Assembly: GCA_946965045.2 (NCBI GenBank)
Contig: OX337234.1
Location: 186,001-250,000 of the forward strand
Source: Epithemia pelagica
Lineage: Eukaryota > Bacillariophyta > Bacillariophyceae > Surirellales > Surirellaceae
DNA: 64,000 bases
Direction of reading: 5' to 3'
The position numbers were made by a program, and so were the translations under genes. The notes under the pieces are model-generated. The model was not told the origin of the DNA, did not search any database, and saw only the letters and a program-made list of their open reading frames with translations. Shown here piece after piece: positions 41,020-52,600 of this stretch (position 1 is the stretch's first letter; the number at the start of each line of letters is the position of its first letter).

Positions 41020-42351
41020 ATGGTGGCGGTGCTGCTGCTGCTTCGAGTGGATACCGTGGAGCTGTGGTGGCAGTCGAAGATCGCGTGGTCGTTCTTCTCC
41101 TTCCGCCATGCGACAAACGTTGAGTCACACAGCGTCATTATTGACGAGCGGCCACAACAACCACGACTGGACGAAAAATGGTCGTGCCCGAGGCTGTGCC
41201 CAATCTACGAATGCGACAATCACGGAAACAAGCACGGAGGGTTGCATCCAAACAACCACCATCACCAGCGACAACAGCACACCAGCAAGAAGAAAAAGAA
41301 GAACCAACAGGACATTCCAGAGAATCGTTCCTCGAGTACTGCTAGTCGCTTTCATGTTTGGAATTATGCCGAGAAACGACCTCCAACACGTGCACATCCA
41401 GAACGTGATTTAGAGGAGGACGACGACAAGCCCCATTCCGTTGACTCCAGGATTGTTTCTTCCACAGCCTCGTATTTGACCTCGTGTCCGACGGCTGCCT
41501 TTACCATTGGTTATGGTGTCGGAACCTGGCCGCATCATTTGCCGACAAGCAGCAGCCGCAGGACAAGCAGGAGCAGTACAGATCGTGGGCGGGGAGACAA
41601 AACGGATGCCGAAACAGGATCATTGTCCTGGTCCTTTTCGTCCGAGAATCCTCCTATCAGCCATAGCAGCCATGTGAGTACAAAAACGACTCTTCTTTCT
41701 CGCTCGCAAGTGGTGCGACAATTACCACCCTGTGAATTTGTGCAGTTTCAATGTTGGTCTCGCCTGCAAGCACCGACTGGTGCGGCGACACAGGTGGCTG
41801 TCGTGCGGGCCGTGACACTGGCGTCGTCGTCGTGGGTGAGGAGTATTACTGCCATGGGTGGGAAACGACGAGGCAATCGCCATTCAAATAAGTACTACAA
41901 TCACAAAACAGACACTCGTACAAACCATGATCCTCCCTTGGGTTGGTCCTGGTTGTTTCAAACCTTTGGTGTCGAACAATTGCACGTGCAAGCCTTGGAT
42001 CGAGCCTTGCCCATCAATCTGCGCAACATTGTGTTGGATCGCTTGCAACAAACAGGTACCACGGCCCAAAACAAAAAAGCCTCGATGCGAATCCTCCACA
42101 AGTTGCCAAAAAAACCACAAGGAAAGGACTCCACAGACCTGGCCTGGTCCTTTCCAGAGTACTACTCGTCCCGTAATCGAAGAATGGTGGTGAACCAAAC
42201 CGAGCCGAACCAGCAGCTGCAGCGTCACCCTAAGAGGTGGTGGTGGAACAAGAACCCGCATCACAACAAGATGTGGTGGCATGGCAAAAAGGACAAGACG
42301 AGCCTCGATCATTCTCCTTCTTTTTCTTTTAGCAACAATGATCCAAAATGA
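41020..42351 (+). CDS. Membrane-anchored or secreted low-complexity protein, unknown
   Basis: 443 codons without interruption. The ATG at 41020 opens a hydrophobic N-terminus (MVAVLLLLRVDTVELWW). In-frame codons before it lack an ATG, and an upstream exon is possible. The sequence is rich in Ser, His, Asn, Arg and Lys with runs KKKKKN and HHHQRQQH. A more ordered part lies at residues about 235-365 (PPCEFVQFQCWSRLQ, AVVRAVTLASSSW, FGVEQLHVQALDRALPINLRN). The tail is Trp/His/Lys rich (WWWNKNPHHNKMWWHG). No domain recognised. Confidence 0.45.
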   Translation: MVAVLLLLRVDTVELWWQSKIAWSFFSFRHATNVESHSVIIDERPQQPRLDEKWSCPRLCPIYECDNHGNKHGGLHPNNHHHQRQQHTSKKKKKNQQDIPENRSSSTASRFHVWNYAEKRPPTRAHPERDLEEDDDKPHSVDSRIVSSTASYLTSCPTAAFTIGYGVGTWPHHLPTSSSRRTSRSSTDRGRGDKTDAETGSLSWSFSSENPPISHSSHVSTKTTLLSRSQVVRQLPPCEFVQFQCWSRLQAPTGAATQVAVVRAVTLASSSWVRSITAMGGKRRGNRHSNKYYNHKTDTRTNHDPPLGWSWLFQTFGVEQLHVQALDRALPINLRNIVLDRLQQTGTTAQNKKASMRILHKLPKKPQGKDSTDLAWSFPEYYSSRNRRMVVNQTEPNQQLQRHPKRWWWNKNPHHNKMWWHGKKDKTSLDHSPSFSFSNNDPK

Positions 42352-43244
42352 TGAGGAGTATATGAGGTCGGTTCGTATGGTCAACGACCCTCCTCAGCAG
42401 GACCTTGTGGTTGTTTCTTCATGGTTCGCCCATGGCAAAACAATCCAAAATCAATCATTGGCCGCCATCATGCTGACCATGTTCTCTCTCTCATTCCCCC
42501 ATAATTTGGCGGCGATAATGCGTAGATATCTCTTCCTCTTGTGGTTTTGGTTGGGGAACAGAAAAGTGCGGGGCAAAAACATCGCTACCATTCGCTATCG
42601 TCTAGCGACCACTGGTAGCGACTTCACTCCACTCGTATTCGGTGGAAGTGGAATCGTCATGGGGACACGAGCGAATACAAGGTGCTTCTCGAGCTACCCT
42701 TTCCTCATCAATAGTAATCGTAGGATTTCGCCCTCGTTTGGATGTTTGCGGGATAGATAAGTTCTGGCGAGCTTAGTAGTTTGGAACCAGTCCAACCATT
42801 CATGGTTCCCTTGCTATGAACTAGAGGAATGATGTCGCATTCAAAGCAGGGAAATTTTGCAAACATCACATAATCTCTAGTTCATGTGGGCTCATCCTCT
42901 ACCACTAATACCTCTCTACCTAGTAGAGGCGAGTCCTTCATCTCCCTGTCTACGACAATGGTAGTGCCGGCATTCAAAGCGATGAATATCATGTTGTGAT
43001 TTTTGCCAATGATAGTGACTATTTGTGTTTGAAGGCATTCATGGTCAACATGGATGAGGCCGAGGACGTACCTCTTGGACATTGCTGGAATGTAAGGTAT
43101 TACCCTCTTATCCATCAACAAGGAAACCTATACTCAACTTTTTCAAAATACTTGTACGGCAGGAACATGAAGACAAACAAAAACATGGTTACTTCTGAAT
43201 TAGATTCAACATAGTAGATCCTTCGACTGTGGCTGACCTAGCAC
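42352..43244. other. Intergenic region
   Basis: About 0.9 kb with no convincing gene. Open frames on the plus strand overlap the preceding gene or lack composition bias. Confidence 0.4.
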
Positions 43245-44165
43245 TTAGGAGAGACCAAACACCATCATGGCCATTCGAATCCCAAACACCAGTGAGTACG
43301 GATTCATGGACAGTGTCACACTCGCACCCGACAATAAGGAGGTCTGGTTGTTGTTGGCAGACAAGGATGACTGAAACAAGTTCCCAAATTCCGTCCGTGT
43401 AAAACAAGCATCGGCTCCACTCTCCTCTTGAATGTGTTGGGCCAATTCGGGACTGACTACCGAAGAACCACCAAAAAACAAGTTGACAAAATCCACCACA
43501 TTGTCCGCCGTGATACAGAGATCATCCAGAGCGGCTTCACTGCCCTCGGCGCCAGTTGCAACACCGGTGCAGGCCACTATATCGTCGAACAAAAACTTTC
43601 CTGATTTTCCGGCCGGGAGCTGGATATGCTCCATTTCCCAAGTATCAATGGAACCATCCTTGTTGGTATCAATAAATTCAATCGCATCTTGGACCATTGA
43701 ATCCATATCCAGTCCGTCTTGACTTGCTGAATCATCCATAAGGCCGGACAACAATGACGTGTAGAGAGACCGGAGTATATCGGTCGAGAACGTTTGGCCA
43801 GTCTCCATACGAGCAACAAGGTCTTCCAAGGTTTGATCCGCTTGTGTCAAAGAAGCGCCCCTGTTTGGCACGTGTGATTGGCCTCCTTGCTGAGACGTGA
43901 GGAGAAAGCACTTGTTGTTGTGGTTCGTTTCTTCTGGAACAGCCGTCAAGGTACGCCGAAGGTCCAATTTTCCGACCACCAATCCAACAAGCAGCAACAA
44001 AATCGCAATCCCAATAAAGACGAGAAAGAATTTGGGCCGCGGTTCTTCAGGACTTGGTTGTACGTTCGCGGCGATGTATAAGAAATTTGTACCATCAGGG
44101 AACGGAACCGGAACCGGAACACCGCCATTCAAAAGATTGAGATTGCTGGCATCGAATTCGAACAC
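43245..44165 (-). CDS. EF-hand membrane protein (5' end unresolved)
   Basis: 306 codons are open to the stop at 43245. The first codon listed is GTG. No ATG is in frame before an upstream TGA, so a 5' exon is probably missing from the model. Residues 46-65 are one membrane span (FFLVFIGIAILLLLVGLVVG) after a Pro-rich extracellular or lumenal stretch. Residues 166-177 are a canonical 12-residue EF loop (DTNKDGSIDTWE), preceded by the helix MVQDAIEFI. A second, degenerate calcium-loop-like region may lie at LDDLCITADNVVDFVNLFF. This suggests a calcium-responsive membrane protein. Cys residues at about 199 and 217 and near the C-terminus could pair. Confidence 0.65.
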   Translation of the reverse strand: MFEFDASNLNLLNGGVPVPVPFPDGTNFLYIAANVQPSPEEPRPKFFLVFIGIAILLLLVGLVVGKLDLRRTLTAVPEETNHNNKCFLLTSQQGGQSHVPNRGASLTQADQTLEDLVARMETGQTFSTDILRSLYTSLLSGLMDDSASQDGLDMDSMVQDAIEFIDTNKDGSIDTWEMEHIQLPAGKSGKFLFDDIVACTGVATGAEGSEAALDDLCITADNVVDFVNLFFGGSSVVSPELAQHIQEESGADACFTRTEFGNLFQSSLSANNNQTSLLSGASVTLSMNPYSLVFGIRMAMMVFGLS

Positions 44166-44579
44166 AGACCCGACACACGATGTCGGAATTCCTCGTGTGG
44201 ATTGGGATGGTGTGGGTTTGGTCGATCATTGTCGTCCTTGCAATGGCGGCGTACTCGTCTACCTTTATCACTCGTCGTCCTACCCTTCCCCACTCACTGA
44301 GCACTCACTGAGGAGTAAGTCACTCCCCACACTCCCACTACCTAAGCCCCAAAAATTACTGTACTTCGATTTTTTATTCTAGTGTTGTGTAGGAGTTCCC
44401 ATTGTGTTGGTGCATGCTGCTGTGTTCTGTGTTGTCTTGTGTCGCTCGTGGTCGGGTCGCGAGAGGAGTGGGGGATGGAAGATCTAAGTATTCTGTCACA
44501 CTATTTATGCAACAAGCACGCCTCGGAGTTTGATTGGCATCCAATAATTGTGAGACAAATGATACTGAGACATAAAGCG
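44166..44579. other. Intergenic; probable 5' region of the EF-hand gene
   Basis: Should contain the missing first exon and promoter of the minus-strand EF-hand gene. A GAGCACTCACTGAGGAG direct repeat of cactcactga lies at about 44290-44310. No firm exon could be placed. Confidence 0.35.
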
Positions 44580-45000
44580 TAATGAATCATCCGATAGAAT
44601 CGGATGAGGTCACTTAAGTGACGCGGTTATTTAAAAACAATTAAGATTACCTAGTGCCCTATCGAAAGTAGGGCACGCTTAATTGTATAAAACTAATTAA
44701 GCTCACGACTTCTAAGTATCCATTCAGAGAACCGATCACTTAGGAAGACCGAAAATTACCTAAGGAGCGCTGGCACGACTCCTCGTGACAAAGGAAGCTA
44801 ACATACCTTAAGAGCCCCGGGGGACTCCTCGTCGCAGGGCGCTCCTCGTGGCTTAACTCCTCGTCGGGCAATAGCTTCTCGTCGTGGACTGCCCCCTCGA
44901 TCCGCTTATGCGGATCTCACAGGGGCAGTCCACTCCTCGTCGCTATTGCCCTTCTCGGAGTCTTGCCACTCCTCACACCCTAGCTCCTCCTCGTCCACCC
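44580..45000. other. Hairpin-dense, CTCCTCGTCG-repeat region (possible structured RNA)
   Basis: Successive exact inverted repeats: 44587-44595/44599-44607 (9-bp stem, 3-nt loop), palindrome gtcacttaagtgac at 44609-44622, and gtgcccta/tagggcac at 44654-44661/44669-44676. That last stem is nested in acaattaag/cttaattgt at 44637-44645/44678-44686. The strand gcttaatt (44677-44684) can alternatively pair with aattaagc (44695-44702). Further on, gggcaatag...tggactgcccc pairs with ggggcagtcca...ctattgccc (about 44866-44951), enclosing gatccgcttatgcggatc. About eight copies or variants of CTCCTCGTCG lie between 44780 and 44995. No long reading frame. Transcription is not shown. Confidence 0.5.
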
Positions 45001-45059
45001 TCAGCTATTAAAGTAGACTTACGACCCGATACCATTCGCAAGAAAAAGTCATCCTTATC

Positions 45060-45590
45060 TTGACTGTCGCACAGTCCGACGGATTTGCATTATGGCGGGG
45101 GTGCTTGTTCGTGGTTGGGTATTACCTTGCATTCCTGGGTGGTTCATTATTTGCATTGGTCTTTCCGGTCCAGTTTTGCTGCCGTTTTTTGAGTGCCGCC
45201 GTCGGATTCTTGGTCTCGACCTTGCTCTTTGCCGCAGTCTTGAACGGATTGGGACATCATCATCCCAAGTGTTTGGGTGGCGTGGATTACTTTACCGATG
45301 CCTTTGTGTTGATGCCTTTGTTTCGAGTTGGACCACCTTTAGTACGGTACGTGCACACACACGCACAAGACACTAGGGACATTTGCCAAGAGGTGGTTGT
45401 CATGTTTGTGTTGTATCCATGATTCCATGTGTTTTCTCATACTGTCGTTGTGCACACATGTGTGCTGCTGTGGGATTGGTGGTATCTGTACAATACCAGG
45501 TGGGATATGGGTTGATTTACAGTGGTATTAGTCCCGATGAACACGATATTCGCAAATGTACAGGCATGACCTTTGCCGTGACCTTGTAGG
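45060..45590 (+). pseudogene. Remnant of a membrane-protein gene
   Basis: A frame from 45060 encodes hydrophobic spans (LFVVGYYLAFLGGSLFALVFPVQF, AAVGFLVSTLLFAAVLNGL) and then DYFTDAFVLMPLF. No ATG precedes it. It reaches a donor-like GTACGTG at 45347. An acceptor-like CCAG before 45500 precedes VGYGLIYSGISPDEHDIRKCTGM, but the phases of the two pieces do not match, and a TAG follows. It is either a decayed gene or a gene whose first exons I cannot place. The CACTA-like element begins 166 bp further on and may have disrupted it. Confidence 0.35.
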
Positions 45591-45755
45591 CCTTTGTCTT
45601 TCCAAGGTCACACGAACCCAATCCGTGGCCCAAGTAGCCTTCTTTAGTACACCCATTGTCATTCGATATGGATCCATGTTCGAGGTGTTGCTTGTTTGCA
45701 AGGTTTGTTCCTCATCTTGCGTAAATGAGACAATGGCTTATAAACAAAAGCTATG

Positions 45756-46110
45756 CACTGCAACTCAAAAGTTATCCAAATAATAACCGACTAGCATAAA
45801 CAGTCAATCGTAACTGTTTAAAACACACGTGACGCATTCTGATGCAAAATCCTTAGTCAGTCAGCCAAATTTTCTTATTCGATAAGAAAATCACCTAGTC
45901 AGTTATAAGTCTATTAGAAAAAATAAGTCGATCATTGAGAAATCCCCGACCGACTTAATAAGTCAGTCAAATCAATATTTATTCCGTTACATTTTATTTT
46001 TACTCAGTCACCTTCATTATAGACTGTCTTATATCTTTAATTGACCCATATGACCGACTTAATTTTCCTAATCAGTTCACCATATCAATAAGTCAGTTAA
46101 TTTTTGTTTG
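45756..46110. repeat. Left terminal and subterminal repeats of the CACTA-like element
   Basis: After the 13-bp terminal repeat come tagtcagtcag (45854), tagtcagttataagt (45897), aagtcgatca, cgaccgactt and aagtcagtcaa (45949-45969), actcagtca (46003), tgaccgactt (46051), and aagtcagttaa (46090). The AT-rich context carries no gene. Confidence 0.65.
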
Positions 46111-46301
46111 AGGGGAGAGAGATGAGAGAGACGGAAAAAGCCGCGACGAAAGATGAGTGAGACGACGACGCGATCAACGAGAGAGAGAATGTTGATCTAT
46201 TTACAAAATAATATGGAGTTTCTGAAATACTATAATGCAACTAATATATATATGAAGATATTTTACCTCTCCTCATGCCTTGGCCATTATAGATACAAGG
46301 A

Positions 46302-49025
46302 TCAGGAATTTCTTCGTGATGATGAACGTGACGACCTCATGGATCGTTGCCCGACCTGTCCTGTTTCTTCCTTCAGTTTTTGCTTCATCTTCTCGATGTA
46401 GCACGCATTGCAAAATGCATGCTTGCAAGAATGACTTGCAAGCAATGCATGTTTGCATGCCATTATTGGGTTCTTCTGGTTGATCTTCTTTTTCCCACCG
46501 AATCTCTCCTTGCACTCGATACATACTGATGGCCACTTTGTATTTCTGGCATAATATTTCTCGTTAAAATATGTTGTCGTGTCCTCTTTGATCAAATGAC
46601 ACAGACCATGGTCAAATTCTTCGGAACACATATTGCTACCTTCACTAGATCCTTTACGCCTTGGCGATTTCCTCCCCCCTTGTTTCGCGTTGGTTGCCTG
46701 CAAGAAAGGAAATCAGACAAGAACATGTTAGACTTTCATGACCACTACAACGGATTCTTGAGTCGTCTGAAACATTACAATATTATCCGTACCTTTCTTT
46801 TTCTTTTGGGAGGGCTTGTTGTCTAAATATAGGATCATTCATTCATGCACAAGTTAGTTTCGAAAGTATATAATTGCAGTGACAACCACCATCCCAACTC
46901 ACGTACCTTCGCGACTGTTTCCTTTTCAGCACCATCCCTCGACGGATGATGTACGCTACTACTCGACATGTCCTGCTGATTACTAGAACCATTCTTCGTG
47001 ACTGTCTCTTTCGCACTTGTGGTTTGTCCCTGTTGATCGTCACACGTCTTTTCACATAGATCGACATTTGTGCTCTCCTCCAATTGAGTTACTAATTCAT
47101 CATTTTGGGACGTGTTCTCCCTTGGTCCATCTTCTGTAGTTGGTGGTTGACAATTGTTGTTTGATTCCACTGTGGTTCCTTCACTGACTTCTTCCTCAAC
47201 ATTTGGAGTAGGTTTGTCCTTTTTTCCACCGTTCGTGGTTCTTACACTGACTTCTTCCTCAACATTTGGAGTAGGTTTGTCCTTTTTTCCACCGTTCGCG
47301 GTGGTATTTTCAGTACCAGTTTGCTTTTGTTCACTAGACCCATCCCTTTCCGTGTTCTCTCCTGAATCCCACAATGTGTTACTCTTTCCCACGTTGCCAG
47401 ATTCCTCAAAAAGTGGTGGCGACAAATCTCCTGTTGATTCGGAATGAACTGACTGATGATCTTCATTTTCTTCACAGTGCTGCTCATTGTCTACGTATCC
47501 AGCCACACCCAAAGGAATTGGTATGTTTGTAAGTTGCTCATTGGCATCATTTGTTGATTGTCCTCTACTCGTATTGATAATCACGTTTCCTGGCTCAGTG
47601 TTGTTGTTACGATTTGTTTCGTAGCCAACGCGATTTACAGTCTCTAACTGTTGTCGCCTCTCATTCTCTGAATTGGTTTGGTTACCAACGCAAACAGTTG
47701 CATTGTGCGCTCTGCTTAACGTTCCTTGCAGATTGTCCGTCAAATCTGAGATCTCAGCAGGGTTTGTATGCACAACGAGTTCTCGTCCGGTGATGTTTCC
47801 GTTCCTTGGTATTGCCTGTCTTGGCACAAAACACGTTGCCCAAAGCATTCTGACACACTCTTCGTCAATATTTACACCGATTGCTTGTGAAAATATATGA
47901 CTTGCACGCTCGAAGTCAGGAGTTGTACTGTCTACCTCAATGACGTTTGGATTCGGATTCTGTTCCTTGAGATTTCTCAAACAGTTGTCCAAATCAGGTT
48001 AGTACTATAGGAGCATCTTTGTTAGACAACACCAAACGTAGGACCGCTTGAACACGTACCTGTTCCGTTGACACAACCACATAGAAAAATGTGGACTGAT
48101 TGTACCGAACCTTCTTTTCATAGCTATGATTTTTGCCCTGACCTTTTGTTAAGGAAATACTCCAACCTGCATTGCACAGCATCGGAGACATCAAGCTACC
48201 CACCACGGCGGACTTCGCGGAACGAGCTACGGCTGAAAACCCTCCTCTGTCAGTCGGACAGGTTCGTGTTCTCTTCCCATTCACAAATTTTGGTTTTTGT
48301 TGGGGGAGAAGTACCATTCCTTCATTGTCAAACCACTGATCAATTGCCGCTGCAAGCCAGTGTCTGTCCTTATGAAATTGATGGACTAACTCGAAGACCA
48401 TTCTTTCATTGTCCGGTGTGCTTGTCAACTCGTTGAGAATTTTTCGGAAATCTTGTATCGTGTGAGGAAAGGAAGCTTTCCCTGGCATTCGAACATCCAT
48501 CTCCTTGGCTCTGGTACGGATACTGTCTTCATATGTTTTTTTGATGTGGGCCCGAAGACTATCTCGAATCTCTTGAATCTCTTGTAGCATCAGTTTACCG
48601 TCCGGTAGAGTGTCTGTGTCCGCCAAACCATCCGTCCGTCGGGCCTTCCGATACATCCATAAGCGACAAGCTTGTTCCTCAGTTGTTGGGCCGGCACCAT
48701 TTGTTGGATTAAAAAAATTACGAGGATATTCCAGTAAGACTCTTGGTTCCTCACGATTTAATTCTGTTGTTGGATCATTGTTCCGATGAATCGGTATGGA
48801 CCGTGTATCATTGTCCAATACCGTTTGATTCAGTTGCATTGTTGTGTTATCTCGTCTATTTTCATTCCTGGAATTTATACTTCCGATGGATGCTCTTGTA
48901 GCTTCGTTGAGGTTCTGTGATTGGGATGCGATGGATGTCAGGTCATTTGAGTTCCGTGATTGAGCGGTGCTCACCCCGATCGGCGGAACGCGCATGGGCA
49001 AATTCCGATCAATGGTTCGAAACAT
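46302..49025 (-). CDS. Element gene 1: four-exon nuclear-type protein with NLS and Cys/His-rich tail
   Basis: Exons are 48060-49025, 46907-47965, 46793-46822 and 46302-46697, all phase 0, with donors GTACGT/GTACGG and acceptors CAAG, TTAG and GCAG, giving about 816 aa. Exon 1 (ATG 49025) is Asn/Arg/Thr rich, then has a helical block (EEQACRLWMYRKARRTDG, TIQDFRKILNELTST) that could be a Myb-like or DNA-binding fold. Exon 2 is acidic and Asn/Gln rich with a duplicated NGGKKDKPTPNVEEEVS segment. The tiny exon 3 encodes TTSPPKRKRK, a classical NLS. Exon 4 has spaced C-x2-C and C/H pairs (CIECKERFGGKKK, MACKHA, HSCKHAFCNACYIEKMK), likely zinc binding, and a Ser/Arg tail. It could be the TnpA-like DNA-binding partner of the element. 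No homologue recognised. Confidence 0.65.
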
Positions 49026-49638
49026 GGACTAAAAACGATCGAAATAAGCCAACAAGCAATGATTAGCCGGAAAAGGATTATCAAACACAGCTAACTGTGA
49101 CGTTACATACCATCTTTCAATCGTAGACCTCTCTGTCTCTCCGTCTATATTGAATAGCAAAAGGTGCTCTCTCCTCTCTGTTGATGAGACGCAACATATA
49201 CACCCGCCACACACAGAGCATCACATACACCCACACGACACGCACGATTTTTGTTGAGGACGAAAATCTCCACTTGTATTGTGTAGGTTAGACGTTACAC
49301 AGGCACAGCAAACGGTTGTTCTGGTGGTGTACGGTACTCATTTTCTTATGTATTTCATCTTTACGACGTCTTGGTTAGGTCTGCTCCTCTAAACATTTTT
49401 GTAAATTATTGTTGATTAGACATTATTTTGAAATTTTATCTAAGTGACTTTCAAACGCGGGACGCCAAAGCAATACCGCTCTATAACAAATTAGAGAAAG
49501 GAAATGTCTCACTGTGACTAATTTTGGGGGATTCATCCCCCATTTCCACTGTCTCTCCTCATCGTCCTTTTTTCTCTCTTGGTTATCTGAAATACAAATG
49601 GAGGTAATGAGAGAATGGACACCTCGTGCATATAGTTG
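49026..49638. promoter_or_regulatory. Divergent promoter region of element genes 1 and 2
   Basis: 613 bp between two divergent starts. Contains AT-rich stretches and a gtgtcatt/aatggag context but no frame of note. It must hold the control signals of both genes. No specific box is claimed. Confidence 0.4.
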
Positions 49639-52600
49639 ATGCAAATAGACGATCCCTGTAAACTTATTGACAACGATATCCTTATGGATTCCCTAAGTAC
49701 ACCCACGACCTTGGAGATTCAGTGTCCGGAATGCTATATGTCCGTGGTTTGCATTCCGGCGAAAGCTTCCCCACCAGAAATGGAAAAATTCTTGTATGAA
49801 GGAACATGTTCTAATTCCATTAGTAACTGTTCCATGGCGTCAAAAACCTTCTTCTGTTGTAAATTATGCATTGGTGATTCAGGACATTGTGGGAAATCTA
49901 CAGGATACATCAGACAATGGAAATATGTTCGACGGCATTACTCTACTTCGTTTCACCAGACAAGACTTTCTTCGACAAGATGCAGTGCCTTGAAAGACTA
50001 CGTACAAGAGGAACAGGATCACTTTGTTCCAGACGTGGATTCAGGAGACTCGGTCTTTATAGAAGAAACAACGGTGGCAGTTCCGGAAGTTATTCCTTCA
50101 CTTCAAGAACTTCGTGGTCTTGGTTTTGATAAAGATTCAATGACTCCTCGATTCATGATTGAAGAATTACGGTGCAAGGGACAGGGAATACGCTGGCTAA
50201 CTGCAAACGCGTTTGGACTCCAATCATCGCAGGTTAGTGATGAGGAAGCTCGTTTCTGTCTCCGTCTTTCGTCACTTTTAGTGCAATTATCAGAGCATCA
50301 GAAGAAACAACTTGGCGAGATCTTGACGATTGCTGGTAATAATGGTCATCCACAACTGTCCATTTTCCAAAACATTCGATTGCCTACAACATCCGAAGAC
50401 TTCGACCGATTCTTCTTGACTGGGAAGAATGCTATTCTCCCAAATCTGCCCCACCCAGTTCCGAAAAATACGCCAGATGGGACACATTCGTTTGTTTCGT
50501 TGACTGATTTGTTGGCGAACGAATTTGGGAAGGCAACGGAATTTGATCAATTCGAATTCTACACCACAATCCAATTGGGACCTCATGATAGAGTCCCAAG
50601 TGTATCTTCAACAATGTGTGCAAACTCGCTATACATAACACTGAAGGAATGCCATAAAGAGACTGATGAAGCACAGCACGAAGCACAAGGCGAATCCTTT
50701 GTTATCTATCTATGGCTTCGTGAGTGGCGCGATGACTTTGACCCCAATAATACAAAGTCATCGCGCAATCAAGTTTGGTGTAACACTTTCACTTTGAGCC
50801 CGCCACAGCAATCAACTAACATTCGTGGAGCAACGACGTACTATATGGGCTTGTCAAGTAAAGGAGACGATCACCGACAGATCGAAGAGATAATGGCGAA
50901 TGAATTGGATCTGTTATCATCCGTTGGTATGCAGGTTTATCATGGGGGCTTGCGGAAAGTTATCCGAATCAAGGTTGGGAAACTCTTGATTTCCATCGAT
51001 CGGCCAGAAAGAACCTCCATGTTCAACATTGGAGACCACAATGGCACCTATTCAACGTGCTGGGGATTTGCATCGAGTGTGGATGGGAACTGTATGGTCA
51101 ATCATTTACCTGCATGCACAAAATGTAAGAAAGAACGCTCAGATCGCCTATTGAATGACTCAACAACATCCACAACCGCTTCTTCTACATGCAATTCGTG
51201 TTCCAATTGGAATCTTGAAGACCCAAAGTTCGTATTTCTGGCTCCCCCGGAATATCCACAGAGGTATGATCAATCTACCGACGCACCACAGCCTCCTATA
51301 TTACGGAATCTTTGGTATCGGATCGAAGATATACAGACAGCGACCACTAACGAAGGAGAAGAGACCAATCAAGAAGAAAATGGTGAAGGCACATCAAAGA
51401 AGAGGAAAAAACAGAGACGGAAGAAACCAACAAAGCGGATATATTTGCGTACCGTGCGACTTAGCGTTACTTGGCTGAAAGAGGCCGTAACCTTCGCGTG
51501 CCACAACGTACGACAACCTTTCGAGATACAACGACCGAGTAAAAAGTTCTGGACAAAGAGTAATTTTGTGGCTTTCTTGAAGACTTGTGCACTAACAAAT
51601 CGCATGATTGAATCTCTTTACCAAGAATGCTCTTCTCGTGTCATAGACCCAACGTTGCCAGTGTGTTGGAATGATGCCACCTCCTTGGCCAAGTGTCATT
51701 TCGCTCCAATGCACATGCTTTTCTTGGGGCATGTGAAAAGCAACATCGAGATGATGTCCAAATGGCTTGGAAAATACAACAAATTGGCTACATTCGGCAA
51801 ACAAGCCAACAAGTACTTGAATGGAATTCGATCATTGCGGGCTACCAAGTTCTTTTGTGCGCAACCATTGTCAACATCCTCATGGGGCACTGGTGTGTGG
51901 GTTTCGGAAAACTACCTACTGGGGGCGCGTCTTTGGAGATTCATCATAGCCATACCGAGTATCTGCAATGACAGGCTATTCCATTCTCCAACATATAAAG
52001 AAGAATGGAATACCGTAAGTAAATTCATGACGTCGATGACCATGTGTCTTGGTCGAATCATGACGAATCAAAAGACAATCCCAGACATGGAAGACTACAT
52101 TCATCTATACATGGACTACATGGTTGAGGTCGATAGGATTTTGGCCAGCGTAGACCGGCAAAAGAAGAATCCTAATTTTGTTAAGTCCAATTCACTTGGG
52201 ATTTTGTCCTGTGCAAAGGCACATGAAGAGATGGGCCCGGCATTATTGCACTGGGAAGGAGGATGGGAAGGCGAGCGCAAGATTCAACAAGTCAAACCAA
52301 TGCTGACAATCAAACGCAGTACGGCAAATTGGACAATGATTACGATGCGCAAGTTATACCAATATGATACTTTGGAATGGATGCTTGACAAAATGGACGA
52401 ACAAAATGGGTCTAGATCAAGACGGAAGAGAGATAGTGACGCAGTGCTGAAAGTTTTCAAGAACCGTCAGGAAATGGAACAAGACTTGGCATCGAATGCC
52501 ATTCTATGTGGTCTATTAGGCAATGACAAGCATATATATCTTGCCTATCGTCCGACAGGAGAGGAAGAGGGAAATACTCGGCGGTTGGTGAAAATATGCC

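Noticed and set aside
40913-41413. Frame with the first ATG upstream of the 443-aa gene
   Set aside because: It overlaps in another frame and ends early; the long uninterrupted frame with a signal-anchor was preferred, though a mixed multi-exon model is possible.
41674-41710. GTGAGT...CAAG possible intron in the 443-aa gene
   Set aside because: Only 37 nt, shorter than the other introns here, and its removal breaks the frame.
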